Made by a program: the position numbers and the translations under genes. Positions 61,435 to 64,000 of a stretch of 64,000 nt of DNA are shown one piece after another. A model generated the notes under the pieces. That model did not search any database and was not told the origin of the DNA. It saw nothing but the letters and a program-made list of their open reading frames with translations. This DNA is from UBA4636 sp963650915. Its GTDB lineage: Bacteria > Bacillota > Clostridia > Christensenellales > Borkfalkiaceae. Numbering within the stretch: position 1 is the first letter of the stretch; each line of letters begins with the position of its first letter. The stretch is taken from NCBI GenBank assembly GCA_963650915.1, contig CAVJMJ010000009.1, positions 17,570-81,569 on the forward strand, in the 5' to 3' direction.

Positions 61435-61596
61435 TTGAAGGAATTTTGTTTCGGGTTGGCACTCGGTACGCTTATGGGCGTTCTTATCGTATCCTCATCG
61501 GATAAAATAGGAAAAGCCGTTAAAAAAGCCGAAAAGGAAACCGAGAAAAAAGTTAACGAAATTAAAGAAAAGATAACCAAAAAAGATGAAGAATAA
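61435..61596 (+). CDS. Small YtxH-like membrane protein, TTG start
   Basis: 53 residues starting at a TTG with a perfect GGAGG seven bases before it. Opens MKEFCFGLALGTLMGVLIVS, one membrane helix, followed by a highly charged helix rich in Lys and Glu (KAEKETEKKVNEIKEKI). The layout is that of YtxH/short anchor proteins. It has its own terminator behind it and stands divergent from ruvX. Function unknown, possibly envelope-stress related as in the family. Confidence 0.75.
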   Translation: MKEFCFGLALGTLMGVLIVSSSDKIGKAVKKAEKETEKKVNEIKEKITKKDEE

Positions 61597-61598
61597 AA

Positions 61599-61633
61599 AT
61601 TTACGCGTCGAAGTTTTTCGACGCGTAAATTTT
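61599..61633 (+). terminator. Terminator of the small membrane protein gene
   Basis: ATTTACGCGTCGAA / TTCGACGCGTAAAT perfect hairpin followed by TTTT. Confidence 0.85.
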
Positions 61634-61770
61634 AATAAACGCTTAAAATTACACAAATAATTTTTATAATCGCTTTAATTATCGTTTATAAACCTATTTA
61701 ACGCTTTTACTTTTCGTTGAAAAAATTGTTTAAACGCTTTTTATTATCGCTAAAAAACGGTAAAAATGTT

Positions 61771-61802
61771 GCGTTAATCGACCTATAGGCAGACTTTTTT
61801 AG
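61771..61802 (+). repeat. AACGGGCTTATAG motif, degenerate copy 6
   Basis: GTTAATCGACCTATAGGCAG followed by ACTTTTTT; keeps the TATAGGC and ACTTT parts and overlaps the metK stop codon. Confidence 0.5.
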
Positions 61803-62968
61803 TCAAGATACTTTTTCAAGTCCTCTACCTTGTCGAGTTTTTCCCAAGAAAAATCGCTTCTGCCGAAATGACCGTATGAGGCGGTTTTTTTATAAACGGG
61901 CTTTTTTAAATCGAGTTTTTCGATGATGGCAAGCGGTCTGAAATCGAATTCCTTTTCTACGACGGCGCGAAGTTTGTCGTCGGGAAGTTTACCCGTGCCG
62001 AAGGTTTCGACGAATACTTGTAACGGGCGACTTACGCCGATTGCGTAAGACAGAGAGATTCTGCACTTTTTCGCCAAGCCCGACGCAACAACGTTTTTAG
62101 CGGCGTAACGAGCCATATAAGCGGCGCTTCTGTCGACCTTGGTCGGATCCTTACCCGAAAAAGCACCACCGCCGTGGGGGCAAAATCCGCCGTAAGTATC
62201 GACGATGATTTTTCTACCCGTAAGCCCGCAATCGCCTTTCGGTCCGCCGATTTCAAATCTCCCGGTCGGGTTGATGTAGTACTTTGTATCGGCTTTTAAA
62301 AGGTTTTCGGGGATAACGTAATCGATAACGTGTTTTTTGATATCTTTGCGCAATTTCTCGGTCGAAACATCCTCGGAATGTTGCGCGGAAACCACTATCG
62401 TATCGATACCTACGATTTTATCGTCGTCGTATTCAATCGTTACCTGACTTTTGCCGTCGGGGCGGAGATAATTTAAAATTCCCTGTTTTCTTACGTCGGC
62501 AAGGCGTTTGCTCAATTTGTGCGCAAGGACGAGGGCAAGCGGCATGTATTCTTCCGTTTCGTCGGTGGCGTAACCGAACATCATGCCCTGATCGCCGGCA
62601 CCCAACATATCGTATTTATCGCCCGTCGTTTTGTATTCTTGGGAACTGTCAACGCCCAAAGCGATGTCGGGGCTTTGTTCTTTGATGCTCGTCAAAATAG
62701 CGCAAGTATCGGCGTCGAAGCCGTATTTTGCGCGGGTATAACCGATTTCACGAATGGCGTCACGTGCGATTTTTTGAATGTCCACGTAACAATCGGTAGT
62801 GATTTCACCCATAATAAGAACCATGCCGGTGGAAGCCGTGCATTCGCAAGCGACCCTTGCGTTAGGGTCTTTTTCTATAATAGCGTCCAAAACGGAGTCG
62901 GAAATTATATCGCAAACCTTATCGGGATGCCCTTCCGTTACGCTTTCGGATGTAAAATATCTCTTCAT
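61799..62968 (-). CDS. metK: S-adenosylmethionine synthetase
   Basis: 389 residues. Makes SAM from methionine and ATP. TSESVTEGHPDKVCD, GAGDQGMMFGYATDET, GGGAFSGKDPTKVDRSAAYM and GRFEIGGPKGDCGLTGRKI are the conserved substrate and metal sites. No S-box riboswitch is visible in the short leader. Monocistronic, divergent from the radical SAM gene. Confidence 0.98.
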   Translation of the reverse strand: MKRYFTSESVTEGHPDKVCDIISDSVLDAIIEKDPNARVACECTASTGMVLIMGEITTDCYVDIQKIARDAIREIGYTRAKYGFDADTCAILTSIKEQSPDIALGVDSSQEYKTTGDKYDMLGAGDQGMMFGYATDETEEYMPLALVLAHKLSKRLADVRKQGILNYLRPDGKSQVTIEYDDDKIVGIDTIVVSAQHSEDVSTEKLRKDIKKHVIDYVIPENLLKADTKYYINPTGRFEIGGPKGDCGLTGRKIIVDTYGGFCPHGGGAFSGKDPTKVDRSAAYMARYAAKNVVASGLAKKCRISLSYAIGVSRPLQVFVETFGTGKLPDDKLRAVVEKEFDFRPLAIIEKLDLKKPVYKKTASYGHFGRSDFSWEKLDKVEDLKKYLD

Positions 62969-62999
62969 AGGAATAACCTTCTAAAACTTTTGTACAACT

Positions 63000-63028
63000 A
63001 TTGTAAAGCCTAAACGAAAAATTGTCAA
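63000..63028 (-). promoter_or_regulatory. Promoter of metK
   Basis: TTGACA, 17-base spacer, TACAAT on the minus strand, 32 bases from the ATG. Confidence 0.8.
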
Positions 63029-63036
63029 TCGTTTAG

Positions 63037-63065
63037 TTGTCAAAGTAGCCATTAAGTGGTAAAAT
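63037..63065 (+). promoter_or_regulatory. Promoter of the radical SAM gene
   Basis: TTGTCA, 17-base spacer, TAAAAT; nearly back to back with the metK promoter. Confidence 0.65.
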
Positions 63066-63094
63066 CTACCTATATCGATTGTTTGGAAGTGTTT

Positions 63095-63952
63095 ATGAGC
63101 CTTTGCAGTATATGTCCGAACGCTTGCGGTATCGACAGAGACAGTGTAGCGGGCGGTTGCGGAGTTAAAAACGATATAGTTATCGCAAAATATTATCTTC
63201 ACCCCTTCGAGGAACCGCCCGTGTCCGGAAAAAACGGTTCCGGTTGCGTTTTTTTCAGCGGGTGCAGTTTAAAATGCGCCTTTTGCCAAAATTACGAACT
63301 TTCGCACAACGCAAGAGGAAAAGTTTTTTCGGTAAACGAACTTGCCGAAATTTTTAAAAAACTCGAAGAGGACGGGGCTCATAATATAAATTTGGTTAAC
63401 CCTACACACTACGCGCTTAAAATTATAGAAGCACTCGAAATTTATCGCCCGAATATACCGATAGTCTGGAACACCCACGGCTACGAGAGCATAGAAACCC
63501 TTAAAACGGTAGATGATTATGTAGACGTTTATCTGCCCGACTTAAAGTATTACAGCCCTACAAGGTCGTATAGATACGCCAAAAAGAAGGATTACTTCGA
63601 GGTTGCAAGCCAAGCGATTAAATTTATGCTCGAACGAAAACGTCCGATGTTTGAAAACGGGCTTATTAAAAAAGGAGTTATAGTAAGACACCTCGTTTTA
63701 CCGCAAAACGTGGACGATAGTTATAAAATTATCGAGTTTTTATCGCCGATTTTGGGCGACAATTATTTGTCCGTAATGTCACAATACACGCCATACGGGA
63801 ACTTGGACGGACTACCCGAACTCAAAAGAAAAATTACCGAGCGGGAATACCGCTCGGTCGTGGACAAAGCGCTCGCTTTGGGAATTGAAAACCTTTATCT
63901 GCAAGATATGGATTCTTGCGATACGGCTTTCATCCCTAAGTGGGATTTTTAG
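63095..63952 (+). CDS. Radical SAM protein, PflX family
   Basis: 285 residues from the ATG behind GGAAG. Radical SAM motif CSLKCAFCQN (C-x3-C-x2-C, about residue 64) preceded by an N-terminal Cys block CSICPNACGIDR that is typical of the PflX (pyruvate formate-lyase activase-like, uncharacterised) family. VYLPDLKYYSP and SQYTPYGN are further family marks. A true activase function is doubtful, as no glycyl radical enzyme is nearby. Ends in a 9-base tandem array. Confidence 0.9.
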   Translation: MSLCSICPNACGIDRDSVAGGCGVKNDIVIAKYYLHPFEEPPVSGKNGSGCVFFSGCSLKCAFCQNYELSHNARGKVFSVNELAEIFKKLEEDGAHNINLVNPTHYALKIIEALEIYRPNIPIVWNTHGYESIETLKTVDDYVDVYLPDLKYYSPTRSYRYAKKKDYFEVASQAIKFMLERKRPMFENGLIKKGVIVRHLVLPQNVDDSYKIIEFLSPILGDNYLSVMSQYTPYGNLDGLPELKRKITEREYRSVVDKALALGIENLYLQDMDSCDTAFIPKWDF

Positions 63953-64000
63953 TTGTTTTAGTTGTTTTAGTTGTTTTAGTTGTTTTAGTTGTTTTAGTTG
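63950..64000. repeat. 9-base tandem array starting at the radical SAM stop codon
   Basis: TTGTTTTAG repeated five times from 63953, plus a partial unit at the window end. The real stop TAG (63950-63952) is the last triplet of an equivalent TTTTTAG. Confidence 0.95.

Noticed and set aside
62969..63030. SAM riboswitch before metK
   Set aside because: The leader is only about 30 bases between promoter and ATG, too short for any S-box.

Overview
The window looks like a chromosomal segment of a low-GC Gram-positive bacterium, most likely an uncultured member of the Clostridia. The evidence is the gene set and its order (miaB-mutS-mutL-miaA-ynbB next to lexA; scpA-scpB with DUF2953, ytfJ, a D-Ala-D-Ala carboxypeptidase and rluB), a CIRCE operator before groES-groEL, a Gram-positive SOS box before lexA, strong AGGAG-type ribosome sites and many -35/-10 promoters with 17-base spacers. 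Genus cannot be told from the sequence. Nearly all of it is housekeeping DNA; there is no prophage, CRISPR array or complete mobile element.

Layout. 0-3.4 kb: coaE, polA, tRNA-Leu(TAA). 3.6-4.95 kb: a cobalamin-riboswitch operon with a DUF4430 lipoprotein and an ECF-type membrane component, probably B12 uptake. 5.3-6.4 kb: an exported tyrosine-phosphatase lipoprotein. 6.7-8.5 kb: an AbrB-ABC exporter module bracketed by two 72-base direct repeats. 8.8-11.3 kb: a decaying patch with a frameshifted ADP-ribosylglycohydrolase, an AraC remnant and a CAT-like protein. 11.5-14.5 kb: tRNA-Leu(CAA) and a lysine-riboswitch ABC importer. 15-23 kb: phosphoglucomutase, an M19 dipeptidase, cyclophilin, dCMP deaminase, groES-groEL, dxs and a Cys-rich metal-binding protein. 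23-32 kb: lexA and the miaB-mutS-mutL-miaA-ynbB operon. 32-45 kb: a class A PBP, DMT transporters, rluB, a DD-carboxypeptidase, ytfJ, DUF2953, malic enzyme, scpAB, an M50 protease and glyA. 45.5-46.1 kb: tRNA-Ala(GGC) followed by duplicated tRNA-end segments and a 28-codon stub resembling a serine-recombinase N-terminus, read here as the scar of a lost element. 46-51 kb: uvrBA with an SOS-like box. 51-64 kb: paired small winged-helix membrane proteins, tRNA-Leu(GAG), a ROK kinase, an SDR, a 991-residue membrane protein with two Rossmann-like domains and a RyR-like tail, a GT2 glycosyltransferase, a DUF1292 protein, ruvX, a hidden 53-residue TTG-start gene, metK and a PflX-like radical SAM protein.

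The strongest unexplained signal is in the DNA around gene ends. Short tandem arrays are built over the stop codons of dxs, malic enzyme and scpB (all with 17-base units), of the glycosyltransferase (33), the phosphatase (40) and the radical SAM gene (9). A second signal is a dispersed motif with core AACGGGCTTATAG (with one degenerate copy) that recurs at gene ends between 52.9 and 61.8 kb. Three regulatory circuits are readable: two metabolite riboswitches in front of matching transporters, LexA control of lexA and probably uvrBA, and HrcA/CIRCE control of the chaperonin. All functional statements are from reading the sequence; no searches were run.
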